A stretch of 64,000 bases of DNA from Paenibacillus illinoisensis NBRC 15959 (GCF_004000925.1 NZ_BIME01000001.1:1195134-1259133), one strand, 5' to 3'. Shown: positions 1 to 9,329, counted from the stretch's first letter. Program-made: numbers and translations. Notes: generated by a model from the sequence alone, not told the origin.

Positions 1-185
1 GCTACGGTTTTGTTCAACTCTTCGCATGCTTGGCGAATCGCTTTGATCCGTCCGCCGTGCTCATCGAAATCACCGTGGGAGAAGTTCAGACGGGCCACGT
101 TCATACCGGCCATAATCAGTTTTTTGGTGTTCTCCAGTGATTCACTGGATGGACCGATTGTACATACAATTTTCGTTTTGCGCAT
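1..185 (-). CDS. pyk: pyruvate kinase, N-terminal part (cut by window edge)
   Basis: Only the first 61 or so residues lie in the window. They read [16 protein letters not shown] and then [13 protein letters not shown], the highly conserved start of pyruvate kinase, which converts phosphoenolpyruvate and ADP to pyruvate and ATP at the end of glycolysis. The ATG at 185 follows a GGAGGA site 8 bases upstream. The gene lies directly downstream of accA on the same strand with a gap of about 107 bases. In B. subtilis pfkA sits between accA and pyk; here it does not. Confidence 0.95.
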   Translation of the reverse strand, partial: MRKTKIVCTIGPSSESLENTKKLIMAGMNVARLNFSHGDFDEHGGRIKAIRQACEELNKTV

Positions 186-292
186 TTTGGGTTTCCTCCG
201 ATTTTAAAAGGTCTCTCTGTATATGTCTTTTTTCTTTTTCCAACTATTAAATTTACTATACTTTCGTTCTTTTGTATAGGAAATTCGTCACA

Positions 293-1333
293 TCATTCTG
301 CATTTCCCGACAAATTATTCACTGCATCCACTCGAACGGGCTCCTCCGGAGCTTCAACTGGGGCCGGTGGCGTTGGAGATTCGAACGTAACCGATCCGAT
401 TTTGCGGAATTTCTCATACCGATCCTGCTTCAGCTGATCCCCGCTCCAGCCTTTCATCTCTTCCAGATGACGAACCAGAGCTTCGCTGATCGCTGCTGCA
501 GCACCTTCATAATCCCGATGCGCACCACCACGTGGTTCAGGAACAATTTCTTCGATAACTTCCATCTCCAGCAGATCCTTGGCTGTTATCTTCATCGCTT
601 CCGCTGCCTGATCTGCCTTGGACGCATCTTTCCACAGGATGGACGCTGCACCATTCGGAGAGATCGCTGAATAAATGGCATGCTCCAGCATGAGTACACG
701 ATTGCCTACAGCCAAGGCGAGTGCGCCGCCGCTTCCACCCTCGCCGATAACCACAACAATTACAGGCACCGTGAGCTTCGCCATTTCAATCAGGTTACGG
801 GCGATGGCTTCCGATTGACCTCTCTCTTCTGCAGTATTACCCGGATAAGCTCCTTTAGTATCAACAAATGTAATAATTGGACGACCAAATTTGTTCGCCT
901 GCTTCATCAGCCGCAGTCCTTTGCGGAAACCTTCCGGATGCGCGCTCCCGAAAAAGCGGGCGATATTATCCTTTGTATCTTTCCCCCGCTGTTGTCCGAT
1001 GACGGTTACCGTTCTTCCATTCAGTTTCGCAAGGCCGCCAACGACGGCCAAATCGTCGCCAAACATCCGATCACCATGAAGTTCGATAAAATCGGTAAAA
1101 ATCAGCTGGATCAGGTCAAGTGCAGTTGGACGCTGTTGATGACGCGCCAGATGCATTTTCTGAGCTGCCGTTATGCCGGAATAAATCTCTTCTTCAAGTC
1201 TATGATAACGTTCCTCCAGGCGGGCGATTTCATCAGTGAAATCAATGCCCTTCTCCTGTCCAAACTGTACAAGCTCCTCAATCTTTTTGCGCATCTCAAC
1301 CAGAGGCGCTTCATATGGCAACTCACCCGCCAT
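293..1333 (-). CDS. accA: acetyl-CoA carboxylase carboxyltransferase subunit alpha
   Basis: The 346-residue protein has the size and sequence of AccA. With AccD it forms the carboxyltransferase that moves CO2 from carboxybiotin to acetyl-CoA, giving malonyl-CoA for fatty acid synthesis. Visible family landmarks include [24 protein letters not shown] (quoted in pieces: the GEGGSGGAL loop) and the HLARHQQRP and [11 protein letters not shown] stretches. The carboxyl-terminal tail after about residue 315 is Pro/Glu/Val rich and probably disordered. The ATG directly abuts the accD stop codon, and its ribosome binding site (AAGGAGGGG) lies inside the end of accD, so the two are probably translationally coupled. 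Confidence 0.97.
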   Translation of the reverse strand: MAGELPYEAPLVEMRKKIEELVQFGQEKGIDFTDEIARLEERYHRLEEEIYSGITAAQKMHLARHQQRPTALDLIQLIFTDFIELHGDRMFGDDLAVVGGLAKLNGRTVTVIGQQRGKDTKDNIARFFGSAHPEGFRKGLRLMKQANKFGRPIITFVDTKGAYPGNTAEERGQSEAIARNLIEMAKLTVPVIVVVIGEGGSGGALALAVGNRVLMLEHAIYSAISPNGAASILWKDASKADQAAEAMKITAKDLLEMEVIEEIVPEPRGGAHRDYEGAAAAISEALVRHLEEMKGWSGDQLKQDRYEKFRKIGSVTFESPTPPAPVEAPEEPVRVDAVNNLSGNAE

Positions 1334-2227
1334 TTAGACCCCTCCTTTTTCGCTGTGCATATCCAGAAGCTTGGCAAGGGTCGTACGAAGTTCCTTCCGG
1401 TGAATCACCAAGTCCAACTGACCATGCTGCATATTAAATTCTGCCGTCTGGAAATCCTCAGGCAGCTTCTGACGAATGGTTTGCTCAATAACAATTCGGC
1501 CGGCAAAGCCAAATACGGCACCTGGTTCAGCGATGTTGATATCGCCCAGACTGGCGAAACTCGCTGATACCCCACCGGTGGTCGGGTCCGTGATGACCGA
1601 AATATAAAGGCCTCCCTGTTCATCCAAACGAGCCAGTGCCGCACTTGTTTTGGCCATCTGCATCAAGCTGAGGATACTCTCCTGCATCCGCGCTCCACCA
1701 GAGGTCGAGAAAATAATCAGGGGCAAGTTTTTCTCCGTCGCGTGCTCTACAGCACGAGTAATTTTCTCCCCTACAACAGAACCCATGCTGCCTGTGAAGA
1801 AATCAAAGCTCATGACAGCAACAACCACAGGTAAACCTTCAATTGTTCCTTCTCCTGTAATTACAGCTTCCTTCAAGCCTGACTTCAGGCGCTGCTGCTC
1901 CAGCTTGCTGCTGTATCCCGGAAAACCAAGCGGATCAACCGAAACCATGTCGGCATCCAGCTCAACAAAGCCTTGCTCGTCCAAAACCATGGCAATACGC
2001 TCCATGGCATTCAAGCGCATGTGATAGCCGCAAGCAGGACATACTTTCAGATTTTTCTCCAATTCCTTGCTATATTGAATCGTGCCGCATTTGCTGCACT
2101 TGTTCATAAGTCCTTCAGGGATTTCACGCTTTGGACGTTCTACGACTTCCTGGCCTTCGCCACGAACCGCACGCTCGGAAGGTATGGTAGCGTACTTCCG
2201 TTTTTTCTGGAATATATCTTTGAACAC
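1334..2227 (-). CDS. accD: acetyl-CoA carboxylase carboxyltransferase subunit beta
   Basis: This is the 297-residue zinc-ribbon subunit of acetyl-CoA carboxyltransferase, the partner of AccA. The zinc ribbon is visible as C44-x2-C47 and C63-x2-C66, followed by the crotonase-like fold with [10 protein letters not shown] and [13 protein letters not shown]. The open frame extends upstream to 2386, but the GTG at 2227 is the better start. It sits 5 bases after a GGAGAGGTG site and gives the expected MFKDIF N-terminus; the upstream extension has no family resemblance. Confidence 0.95.
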   Translation of the reverse strand: MFKDIFQKKRKYATIPSERAVRGEGQEVVERPKREIPEGLMNKCSKCGTIQYSKELEKNLKVCPACGYHMRLNAMERIAMVLDEQGFVELDADMVSVDPLGFPGYSSKLEQQRLKSGLKEAVITGEGTIEGLPVVVAVMSFDFFTGSMGSVVGEKITRAVEHATEKNLPLIIFSTSGGARMQESILSLMQMAKTSAALARLDEQGGLYISVITDPTTGGVSASFASLGDINIAEPGAVFGFAGRIVIEQTIRQKLPEDFQTAEFNMQHGQLDLVIHRKELRTTLAKLLDMHSEKGGV

Positions 2228-2636
2228 AACTACACCTCTCCAGCCGTTGATTTGATAGCCGCACCCTGCAGTACATCGCGAAAAGCGACTTCTACAGAGG
2301 TACTGCGGTGAACCGTTTACGACCCACACGCTGCAATGGGCCTTGTCCAGGCATTCACAACAAAAAAATCCGCCGGCATAAGGCAAGAATCAGTGGCTTC
2401 TATCAGCACGATTGATGTTACCTGTATTACCGAAAGATTGTTGCGCGAAATACTTGAACTTGTCTCGGTAGGGTCTCCGGGAGCAGCCTGGTCAGTCCAT
2501 AGCCTAACAAAAAAAGAAGGAAGGACAGCAGCATACAATACATGCAAGTCGATTCCTCTCTCCGCTTGCGCGGTCAGCCCCTTATGTACCGATGGTACTT
2601 TCTTCTTCGCCAAGGCACCTCTGATGTTGAATCAAA
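2228..2636. other. spacer upstream of accD, mostly without a gene
   Basis: About 410 bases separate accD from the next recognised gene. Longer frames on both strands (to 2613 on minus, 2336-2728 on plus) have no family features and conflict with each other. The one feature I can partly support is a short membrane-peptide frame at 2427-2543, listed separately. I see no convincing promoter, riboswitch or terminator. Confidence 0.5.
2427..2543 (-). CDS. possible small membrane peptide, 38 residues
   Basis: The frame encodes a short N-terminus, then a hydrophobic stretch (MLLSFLLFLLGYGLTRLL), then a basic tail rich in Arg and Gln that ends before the stop. That is the profile of a single-span membrane peptide. 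A GGAGAGAGGA purine run lies 10 bases before the ATG. It sits between the 62-residue gene and accD in the same direction. I do not recognise a family, and the frame overlaps competing frames, so it could be chance. Confidence 0.35.
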   Translation of the reverse strand: MYCMLLSFLLFLLGYGLTRLLPETLPRQVQVFRATIFR

Positions 2637-2825
2637 TCAGGAATGCAGAATCGAATTCAGCACTTCCTGGACTTCTTCCAATTCCCCAGAAGGGACGCGA
2701 ATCTCAAATTGCTGCTTGGATAAACTGATGGGACGGGTCTGTACCAGAAAACCTTCTTCCGAAAGCTTGGTCTTAATCTTGTCCGCAACCTTTGCTGTCG
2801 GTGCAATGTAAATCACCGTCCACAT
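2637..2825 (-). CDS. small conserved protein, 62 residues, function unknown
   Basis: The 62-residue protein begins MWTVIYIAPTAKVADKIK and has alternating beta and alpha segments: a beta strand (TVIYIA), a helix (KVADKIKTKLSEEG), a second strand (FEIRVP) and a helix (LEEVQEVLNSIL). This resembles a small ferredoxin-like fold. A GGGGGCGG purine run precedes the ATG. It lies upstream of accD in the position where Bacillales often carry a short conserved gene between dnaE and accD. No catalytic motif is visible. Confidence 0.7.
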   Translation of the reverse strand: MWTVIYIAPTAKVADKIKTKLSEEGFLVQTRPISLSKQQFEIRVPSGELEEVQEVLNSILHS

Positions 2826-3027
2826 GCCATGTCCGCCCCCTAAGCTAATGTTCAGAGCCCGTATATTGGACTAATGATACCATACCTCCGTTTTTTTCTG
2901 CAAGGAAGGGTTCAGGACCTTAGGGGAGAAAACGGGATCTTGGGGGACATTTGTCCCACTAGGATAACCGATACGCTTAACACTTCGTCTGATATTTTGG
3001 CAAGGGAGATAAGACGTTCAGGTTCTC

Positions 3028-3049
3028 CAGGGCAGCACCTGCCGCCCTG
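3028..3049 (-). terminator. GC-rich hairpin downstream of the PgpA-like gene
   Basis: CAGGGCAG pairs with CTGCCGCCCTG across a 3-base loop with one bulge, just after the end of the PgpA-like gene. There is no clean T-run on the minus strand, so it may be a weak terminator or an mRNA-stabilising stem. A second short palindrome (GGGACATTTGTCCC) lies near 2945. Confidence 0.4.
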
Positions 3050-3076
3050 AATGTCCTGCAGCTAGGGAGGAAATTA

Positions 3077-3565
3077 TTAATCGGTAGGGTATTTTTTAGC
3101 ATTGAGATTTTTGTGGGCAATACGTGCGGAAGCCGCAGCAGCCAGACCGGCGACCAGATCATCCAGGAAGACATGAATGCCTGATCCATCTTCATTCAGA
3201 TCGTGAATGACGCCTATTTTTTCTTTATCCAGGTAACCAAAACTGGTTAAACCAATCATGCCATACACATGGGTAATGCCAAGGGCCAGAGTCTCGTCCA
3301 CTCCATACAGGGATTCATCCGCTTCCATAATGGCCTGCAGCGGCTGGGGCAAAAGACGTTTTTCAGCCAGTTCATCCAGAGCAATGCCAGTATACAGCGT
3401 ATACTGAACCTCTCTTTTTTGTAGTACAGACTTCACACTTGTTACACAATCATCCATTGTCAGTTCCGGGTGGTACCCTTTTTGCAGACGATATACAATT
3501 TCAGCGATTGCATCAATCTGTACACCCCGCCGGGCCAGCATAGCTTCTACGATTTCATATGACAT
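3077..3565 (-). CDS. phosphatidylglycerophosphatase A-type protein (YutG-like)
   Basis: The 162-residue protein matches the PgpA/YutG family by recall: an N-terminal helix pair (VEAMLARRGVQIDAIAEIVYRLQ), then GITHVYGMIGLTSFGYLDKEKIG, and the acidic FLDDLVAGLAAA stretch. PgpA enzymes dephosphorylate phosphatidylglycerol phosphate to phosphatidylglycerol. The Gram-positive YutG-type members are soluble and shorter, and their exact role is less certain. The ATG follows GGGAGG by 7 bases. It is a single gene between dnaE and the accDA group. Confidence 0.8.
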   Translation of the reverse strand: MSYEIVEAMLARRGVQIDAIAEIVYRLQKGYHPELTMDDCVTSVKSVLQKREVQYTLYTGIALDELAEKRLLPQPLQAIMEADESLYGVDETLALGITHVYGMIGLTSFGYLDKEKIGVIHDLNEDGSGIHVFLDDLVAGLAAAASARIAHKNLNAKKYPTD

Positions 3566-3721
3566 ATCTCGACCTCCCGCATCGCTCCCCCGAGGACCGC
3601 GAGGTCCTTCGGTGTTCTCAAGTGTATGCGGCTACCCAGCAAAACGTTCATAAAAAAACACAAATGGACTTCTGTCCGGGGTTAAACGGGGCTCCGCAGA
3701 CAGCAGTCTCACTTGGTTTGG

Positions 3722-3759
3722 CCAAACAAAAGAACCCGTCCGGCATAACCGGACAGGTT
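3722..3759 (-). terminator. rho-independent terminator of dnaE
   Basis: On the minus strand AACCTGTCCGG pairs with CCGGACGGGTT around a 5-base loop, followed by CTTTTGTTT. It starts 32 bases past the dnaE stop codon. Confidence 0.9.
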
Positions 3760-3790
3760 CCTCCTTTGGCGATGGGCGCTGCCAAGGCCA

Positions 3791-6700
3791 TTACTTGATT
3801 TTAACTGTACCCTCGCCCAGCATCTGTTCCATCTCGGAGAACAGTGTAGGAGACGGTTTAATCCGGTAAGCATCGCTTAACGCGAGCAGCTTCTGCTGCT
3901 GCTCATAGAAAAGTACCGTTGCAACCGGACCCGGATGCTGTTGGAGCAGCTGCTTCAAACGTGTCAGCAGTTCCGGTTTCTCGGACTGTGGAGTGATCTT
4001 CACGAACACCCGCTGCTGTGCGGGCTGAGACCGGCGAATCTGCTCAGATCCACTGGCAGAAACGGTGCTGCCTGGCGGCGATGCAGGCGTCGCCTCAGCC
4101 TTGCCTGCGCCTTCCTCTCGGTGCGCTGCTGCCAGCCCTCCACCTGCGCTGCTGCGTACAGCTCCAGCTGCTGCTCCAGCCCCCGCACCGGCTGGCTGCC
4201 GTGCCGGTGCCGCCGGCCGGGAAGGGCTGCCGCTGCCGGGCTTCCCGCGCCGTTCGCGGCTGCGCAGCTGCTGTTCCAGTGCCGCCTGTGTGAGCGGCGC
4301 CACCTCCTCAGCCAGCAGCTTAAACCCTTCGTCCTGCTGCTGCACTTTGGCACGCACGACGAGCAGTTCGCCTTTCCCGACATGCTGCTGGCTCCGCCGC
4401 CATACTTCGGGAAAGAGAACCACTTCGCATCGTTCAATCTGGTCTTCCAGCTCCATGAACGCCATGGCCTTGCCCTGTTTCGTCGTGATCGACTTCACGG
4501 ACACCACCATCCCGGCAGCAACGGCCATCGTATCGTCGGCCGCTTCGGTCAGCTCCATAATCCGGTCTGCCCCGCTCGATTCGAGCACATCTTCATAATC
4601 GTCAAGCGGATGACCGGAGAGATAGAGACCCAACAATTCCCGCTCAAGCTCCAGCTGCTGAGTGGCCGAATACGCAGGGATCTGTGGATATTCAATCTCC
4701 CAGTTGGGTGTCTCAACAAAATCAAACAGCTGAATCTGCAGATCCTCGCGCTCCTTGCGCCACTTCAGAGCAGCTTCCACCGTCTCGTCCAGCATCGCGA
4801 GCAGCTGAGCCCGGTGTCCCGGTAAAGTGTCAAAAGCTCCCGCCTGAATCAATGATTCAATGACACGTTTGTTGCAGACACGCAGATCAACACGGCGACA
4901 AAAATCGAGCAAACTGTCGAATGGGCGCTCCTTGCGGACGAGCATGATACTCTCCATAGCTTGGGTGCCGACATTCTTCACAGCAGCCAGTCCAAAACGG
5001 ATAGAACCGGATGCAAATACCTCAGCTTGATTCTGGTCCACTCCGCCGGATAAACCCGTTTCATCCTGATCTACATGTTTTATCGCCGACGCTTCACTAC
5101 CGTTTCCAGATAACCCCTCTTGTTTCAGGTCTTCAGGAATTACAGTCGAAGCTTGCCAGCCATATGAATCATCACCTTCTTCGGGCATTGGGCCTGGGTC
5201 ATCCGGCAATGGTGCATCACCATATTCTTCCTGGCCGGGATGATCATACATATGATTTTCGGTGTTGTTCCCATTGTCTATGTCGGACCTGTCAGTCAGA
5301 TTGTTCTCCGGTTTACCGGTTACTGCAAAGACTGGAGTAAACAGAATGCCGCTCTCGTTGACGTCAGGCGGCAGGACTTCAATTCCCATACGTCGACATT
5401 CCACGACGTATTCCGCAACCTTGCGGTGACTGCCCATAACAGCGGTCAGCATGGAAGCCATAAAATGAACCGGGTAATGAGCCTTCAGATATGCGGTCTG
5501 GAACGCCAGTACACCATATGCCGCGGCGTGGGCACGCGGGAAACCGTAGTTGGCAAACTTCACGATCATGTCATAGACCAGGTCCGCTTCTTCCTCGCTA
5601 TAGCCTTGTTTGAGACTGCCCTGAACGAAATGTCCACGTTCCAGATCGAGCACTTCCCGTTTCTTCTTGGACACGGCTCGGCGCAGCAAGTCTGCTTCCC
5701 CCAGTGAGAACCCCGCCATGCGTGAAGCAATCTGCATGATCTGTTCCTGATAGACGATGATGCCATACGTATCCTTAAGGATGGATTCCAGATCGGCATG
5801 GGGATAATCGACCTCAATTTGTCCATGCTTGCCCTGAATATACTTGGAGATGAACTCCATTGGACCCGGACGATACAAAGCGAGAACGGAGATGATGTCT
5901 TCAAATACCGTCGGCTTCAGATCCTTCAGCACACGACGCATGCCCGCCGATTCCAGCTGGAATATGCCCATCGTGTCGCCACGGCCAAGCATCTCATACG
6001 TCTTTGCATCATCATCCGCGATATAGCGGAAATCCGGAACTTGGCCTTCTTCCCCGATCCAACGCAGGCAGCGTTCAATAATGGAAAGGGTCCGCAGTCC
6101 GAGAAAGTCCATCTTGAGCAGCCCGATTGACTCCAGATTTTCCATCGAGTATTGGGTTAGCGCAGTGCCCTCGCTTCCTTCCTGAAGCGGAACGGCATCG
6201 GTCAGGGGATCGCGTGATATAACGACCCCGGCAGCATGCGTGGAGGCATGGCGCGGCATGCCTTCTACCTTCATGGCCATGTCCAGCAGTTCACGGGTTT
6301 TCGGCTTCGTTTCATATAAAGCCTTCAGTTCAGGCGTTGCTTCCATGGCACGCCGGATGTTGATCCCGAGCTGGGCAGGAATGAGCTTCGCTGCCTTATC
6401 CACCTCGCCATAAGGTACATTTAACGCCCGTCCAACATCCCTTACTGCTGCACGTGCAGCCATTGTACCAAAGGTAATAATCTGTGCCACATGTGCTTTT
6501 CCGTATTTGGCTGCGACATAATCAATAACTTCATCCCGTCGCTCATCGCTGAAATCGATATCGATATCGGGCATGGAAATGCGTTCAGGATTCAGGAAAC
6601 GTTCAAAGAGCAGGTTATATTTCATCGGATCAACATCAGTAATATGCAGTGTATAGGCAACAAGGCTTCCCGCCGAGGAACCCCGCCCTGGGCCAGTAAC

Positions 6701-7780
6701 GATCCCTTGTCTATGGGCATAAGCGATAAAATCCCATACGATCAGGAAGTAATCCGAGAATCCCATACTGTCGATGACCTGAAGTTCATAGTTCAATCGC
6801 TGCTCCAAGTCGGAACGAAGGGCCGAATCCGTCCAGCGTTCTGAGCCGGCATATCGTTCCTTCATGCCTTTTTCACAGAGCTCTCTCAGGTACTGAGAAG
6901 GACTCTGTCCCTCAGGAAGCGGTCTGTATTCAGGCAAGATGGACTTGCCAAATTCCAGCTGCAGTTCACAGGAATCGGCAATACGAACCGTATTCTTCAG
7001 CGCTTCTTCCACATGAGGGAACAAGCGGGCCATCTCCTGCTCACTTTTCAAATACAGCTGATTGGTACCAATCCGAAGACGACTCTCATCATCAACGGTT
7101 TTCCCGGTTCCGATACAAATGAGCACATCCTGAAGTTCAGCGTCCGCTTCGGACAAGTAATGCACATCATTGGTAGCTACAAGCGGAATATCCAGTTCCT
7201 CGGCTAGACGAATCAATTGGGGATTGACTCTTTTCTGCTCTGCGAGGCCGTGATCCTGAAGCTCCAGATAGAAATCAGGACCAAAAATATGTTTATAACG
7301 AAGCGCAGCCCGCCGAGCCTCTTCTTCCCGTCCATGCAGCAAATGCTGAGGCACTTCTCCTCCCAGACAAGCACTCAGACAGATAATGCCCTCGTGATGG
7401 GCAGCCAAACTCTCCATATCAATACGTGGCTTGTAATGGAAACCTTCCAAATGCCCAATAGAGCATAATTTCATCAGGTTGCGGTAACCTGTCATGTTCT
7501 TCGCCAGCAAAATCAAGTGGTGAATGGGCTGATCCTTGCGGCTGCCCCGCTCCTTGCGGGACCCTGCGGTCATGTATGCCTCACAACCGATAATCGGCTT
7601 GATGCCTCGTTCGATACAGGCTTTATAAAAGGGAACAGCGCCGTACATGACGCCGTGATCGGTCAATGCGAGTGTGGTCATCCCAAGATCTGCGGCCTGG
7701 TTCACGAGATCCGGAATACGCGCAGCGCCGTCCAGCAAACTATATTCACTATGAACGTGCAAATGCACAAAAGAACTCAT
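3791..7780 (-). CDS. dnaE: DNA polymerase III subunit alpha (DnaE), with two large insertions
   Basis: This replicative polymerase of 1329 residues starts with the PHP domain (HLHVHSEYS at 6-14). It carries the palm aspartates in PDIDIDFSDERRDEV near 403 and the TGPGRGSSAG motif near 361. A tudor/OB-fold region follows after about residue 1075. It is about 200 residues longer than the roughly 1115 of B. subtilis DnaE. Two low-complexity stretches explain this: residues ~826-924 (Asp, Asn, Gly and Pro rich) and ~1166-1255 (Ala, Gly, Pro and Ser rich). The second has markedly higher GC than its surroundings. The ATG follows an AAAGGAAG site. Confidence 0.96.
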   Translation of the reverse strand: MSSFVHLHVHSEYSLLDGAARIPDLVNQAADLGMTTLALTDHGVMYGAVPFYKACIERGIKPIIGCEAYMTAGSRKERGSRKDQPIHHLILLAKNMTGYRNLMKLCSIGHLEGFHYKPRIDMESLAAHHEGIICLSACLGGEVPQHLLHGREEEARRAALRYKHIFGPDFYLELQDHGLAEQKRVNPQLIRLAEELDIPLVATNDVHYLSEADAELQDVLICIGTGKTVDDESRLRIGTNQLYLKSEQEMARLFPHVEEALKNTVRIADSCELQLEFGKSILPEYRPLPEGQSPSQYLRELCEKGMKERYAGSERWTDSALRSDLEQRLNYELQVIDSMGFSDYFLIVWDFIAYAHRQGIVTGPGRGSSAGSLVAYTLHITDVDPMKYNLLFERFLNPERISMPDIDIDFSDERRDEVIDYVAAKYGKAHVAQIITFGTMAARAAVRDVGRALNVPYGEVDKAAKLIPAQLGINIRRAMEATPELKALYETKPKTRELLDMAMKVEGMPRHASTHAAGVVISRDPLTDAVPLQEGSEGTALTQYSMENLESIGLLKMDFLGLRTLSIIERCLRWIGEEGQVPDFRYIADDDAKTYEMLGRGDTMGIFQLESAGMRRVLKDLKPTVFEDIISVLALYRPGPMEFISKYIQGKHGQIEVDYPHADLESILKDTYGIIVYQEQIMQIASRMAGFSLGEADLLRRAVSKKKREVLDLERGHFVQGSLKQGYSEEEADLVYDMIVKFANYGFPRAHAAAYGVLAFQTAYLKAHYPVHFMASMLTAVMGSHRKVAEYVVECRRMGIEVLPPDVNESGILFTPVFAVTGKPENNLTDRSDIDNGNNTENHMYDHPGQEEYGDAPLPDDPGPMPEEGDDSYGWQASTVIPEDLKQEGLSGNGSEASAIKHVDQDETGLSGGVDQNQAEVFASGSIRFGLAAVKNVGTQAMESIMLVRKERPFDSLLDFCRRVDLRVCNKRVIESLIQAGAFDTLPGHRAQLLAMLDETVEAALKWRKEREDLQIQLFDFVETPNWEIEYPQIPAYSATQQLELERELLGLYLSGHPLDDYEDVLESSGADRIMELTEAADDTMAVAAGMVVSVKSITTKQGKAMAFMELEDQIERCEVVLFPEVWRRSQQHVGKGELLVVRAKVQQQDEGFKLLAEEVAPLTQAALEQQLRSRERRGKPGSGSPSRPAAPARQPAGAGAGAAAGAVRSSAGGGLAAAHREEGAGKAEATPASPPGSTVSASGSEQIRRSQPAQQRVFVKITPQSEKPELLTRLKQLLQQHPGPVATVLFYEQQQKLLALSDAYRIKPSPTLFSEMEQMLGEGTVKIK

Positions 7781-7917
7781 GTTCGTTACTTCCTTTCGCC
7801 GCGGATAGCTGCAGCATCTGTCTTCAGAGCCCAGGTGCTGCCTATCTTTCTTCTATATGAATACAATAACTAAATAAAATTTCAGCACGTACAACCGTAC
7901 TTTATTATTCTATTTTA

Positions 7918-7947
7918 TCATATCGTCCGGGGGCACGCCCATACAAT
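7918..7947 (+). promoter_or_regulatory. sigma-E-like promoter for ytrHI
   Basis: TCATATC at 7918-7924 and CATACAAT at 7940-7947 are separated by 15 bases. The -10 matches the sigma-E consensus exactly and the -35 closely. It lies 76 bases before ytrH, and ytrHI is a known sigma-E-dependent sporulation operon in B. subtilis. The match is seen directly; use by sigma-E is inferred. Confidence 0.75.
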
Positions 7948-8023
7948 AAGAGTACAAGCCGCTCCCCCTGTTTCGGGCCACTGACAGGAGGTGCGCTGCT
8001 GGGTCTGAAAGGGGTGTTAGCGG

Positions 8024-8353
8024 GTGAGCACATTTTTATCCAAAGCCATTCTTGATTTCTTTATTGCGTTTGGCATTGTGCTGGGCGGTGCGATGATCGG
8101 AGGAATTGGTGCTGTTATCTCTCTCCAGCCTCCGACTCAGACGATGCTTGATATTTCCGGCAAAATCAAGATATGGGCGCTTGCAGCCGCAGTTGGGGGC
8201 ACCATCGATCCGATGCGTGTCATTGAGAGCAACGTTCTCGACGGCAATCTGTCGCCAGCGGTCAAGCAAATTTTGTATCTGATCTCGGCCTTTATGGGCG
8301 CTCATATGGGAACCGAACTCGTAAAATGGGTATGCGGCGGAGGGCGGGGTTAA
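8024..8353 (+). CDS. ytrH: sporulation membrane protein YtrH
   Basis: The 109-residue protein has three hydrophobic segments (about 8-32, 50-62 and 85-103) and the YtrH family pattern IAFGIVLGGAMIGGIGAVISLQPP (read as adjoining motifs FGIVLGG and IGAVISLQPP). YtrH is a mother-cell membrane protein needed for efficient sporulation in B. subtilis. The start is a GTG 7 bases after AAAGGGGTG. ytrI follows 21 bases downstream, and dnaE is divergent, as in B. subtilis. Confidence 0.92.
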   Translation: MSTFLSKAILDFFIAFGIVLGGAMIGGIGAVISLQPPTQTMLDISGKIKIWALAAAVGGTIDPMRVIESNVLDGNLSPAVKQILYLISAFMGAHMGTELVKWVCGGGRG

Positions 8354-8374
8354 TATGGCACCGGGACTGAGCCC

Positions 8375-8863
8375 ATGAGGATTCCGCCTTTTTCACGCTA
8401 CCGCCCGCTTATGCGCATGACAGCCGTGTTTGTCCTTGGAATGATCGCGGGAAGCGCTGTATACAACGGTGTATTTCACCTGAGCTATAACAAACTCTGG
8501 CTAACCAATCAGGAGTTGCAGCTCCAGCTGCATCAGAATGAGGAGGATATCAAAACGCTGAAAAAATACAGTAAACGGCAAACCGTCATTAAGGAAATTA
8601 AGGTGCGCGCTGAAGAGTCTGACAAAGGTCCGGACGAGGCTTCTCTGAAAATCATGCTGCAGAAGCTGGGGGACGAGCTTGAGGTTCTTCGTGGTCGTGA
8701 TGTATTTAATATCGATGAGTACAGCAAAATGACCCGCATCATGTTGAACCAGAAAGTATACACGGTAAGAGAAAAAGAATACACCGTTCAGGTCAAAACC
8801 ATGCTTGTTATGGAAGGCGTACTTCAGGTTTGGGTACAAATTCGGATGCATGTTCCGGCTTAA
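8375..8863 (+). CDS. ytrI: sporulation membrane protein YtrI
   Basis: The 162-residue protein has one N-terminal membrane span (about residues 13-32) followed by a coiled-coil-like stretch (NQELQLQLHQNEEDIKTLKK) and a small soluble domain. This is the YtrI layout. It forms an operon with ytrH behind the sigma-E-like promoter. Its role in the mother-cell membrane during spore formation is known genetically, not biochemically. The ATG at 8375 has only a modest GGGA site upstream. Confidence 0.88.
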   Translation: MRIPPFSRYRPLMRMTAVFVLGMIAGSAVYNGVFHLSYNKLWLTNQELQLQLHQNEEDIKTLKKYSKRQTVIKEIKVRAEESDKGPDEASLKIMLQKLGDELEVLRGRDVFNIDEYSKMTRIMLNQKVYTVREKEYTVQVKTMLVMEGVLQVWVQIRMHVPA

Positions 8864-8958
8864 CCACTGGGAAGCAGCTAGAAAAAACTGCCCTTGTCCC
8901 TGGCTCGCGTGGTACAATAAGGGCAGTAAATGCTTTCCAGAAAAGGAGCTGCTCATTC

Positions 8959-9300
8959 GTGTTGATTGATGTTCTCAAGTATGTCCTGATCGCCATATTC
9001 GCTCTAGCCATGGTCTGCTCGGCGCTGAACAGCATTCGTTCGTACCGGGCCGCGAATGCCGCTGACGCTGGCCTTTACCGTTCATGGACCAATATTTGGA
9101 TGGGTGGCATGCTGATTGTATTGTCCATAATCCTCATGTTTGTCTTCACCGGATCGAGCCTCTCTATTGTTGTGGAAGCGCTCTTTCTGATTATTGGGGC
9201 CTACAATCTGTTCGCTGGCTTGCGCAACCGCAGCTACTTTGCCCGTCTACGGGAGCACAGCGGAAATCAGTCAGGCAGCGCGTCCAGGCAGTCTGTTTAA
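8959..9300 (+). CDS. ytpI: YtpI-like membrane protein
   Basis: The 113-residue protein has three hydrophobic spans (about 5-20, 48-66 and 68-88) separated by a basic loop with a Tyr-Arg-Ser-Trp stretch. This matches the YtpI family, which sits in the ytoI/ytrHI neighbourhood of B. subtilis. Its function is unknown. The start is a GTG 10 bases after AAAAGGAG; the upstream extension of the frame overlaps ytrI and is not credible. A hairpin (ACTGCCCTT with AAGGGCAGT) lies just before it at about 8887-8929. Confidence 0.75.
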   Translation: MLIDVLKYVLIAIFALAMVCSALNSIRSYRAANAADAGLYRSWTNIWMGGMLIVLSIILMFVFTGSSLSIVVEALFLIIGAYNLFAGLRNRSYFARLREHSGNQSGSASRQSV

Positions 9301-9329
9301 TGCACGCAGTTATAATTTATCTGCAGCGA

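Noticed and set aside
2317..2728. overlapping frames on both strands upstream of accD
   Set aside because: No recognisable features, mutually incompatible, weak start sites.
4018..4598. Ala/Pro/Cys-rich plus-strand frames opposite the dnaE insertion
   Set aside because: High GC of the dnaE low-complexity stretch removes stop codons in several frames; no protein features.
8887..8929. promoter in the ACTGCCCTT/AAGGGCAGT hairpin before the YtpI-like gene
   Set aside because: TTGTCC and TACAAT are only 13 bases apart; the hairpin may still matter.
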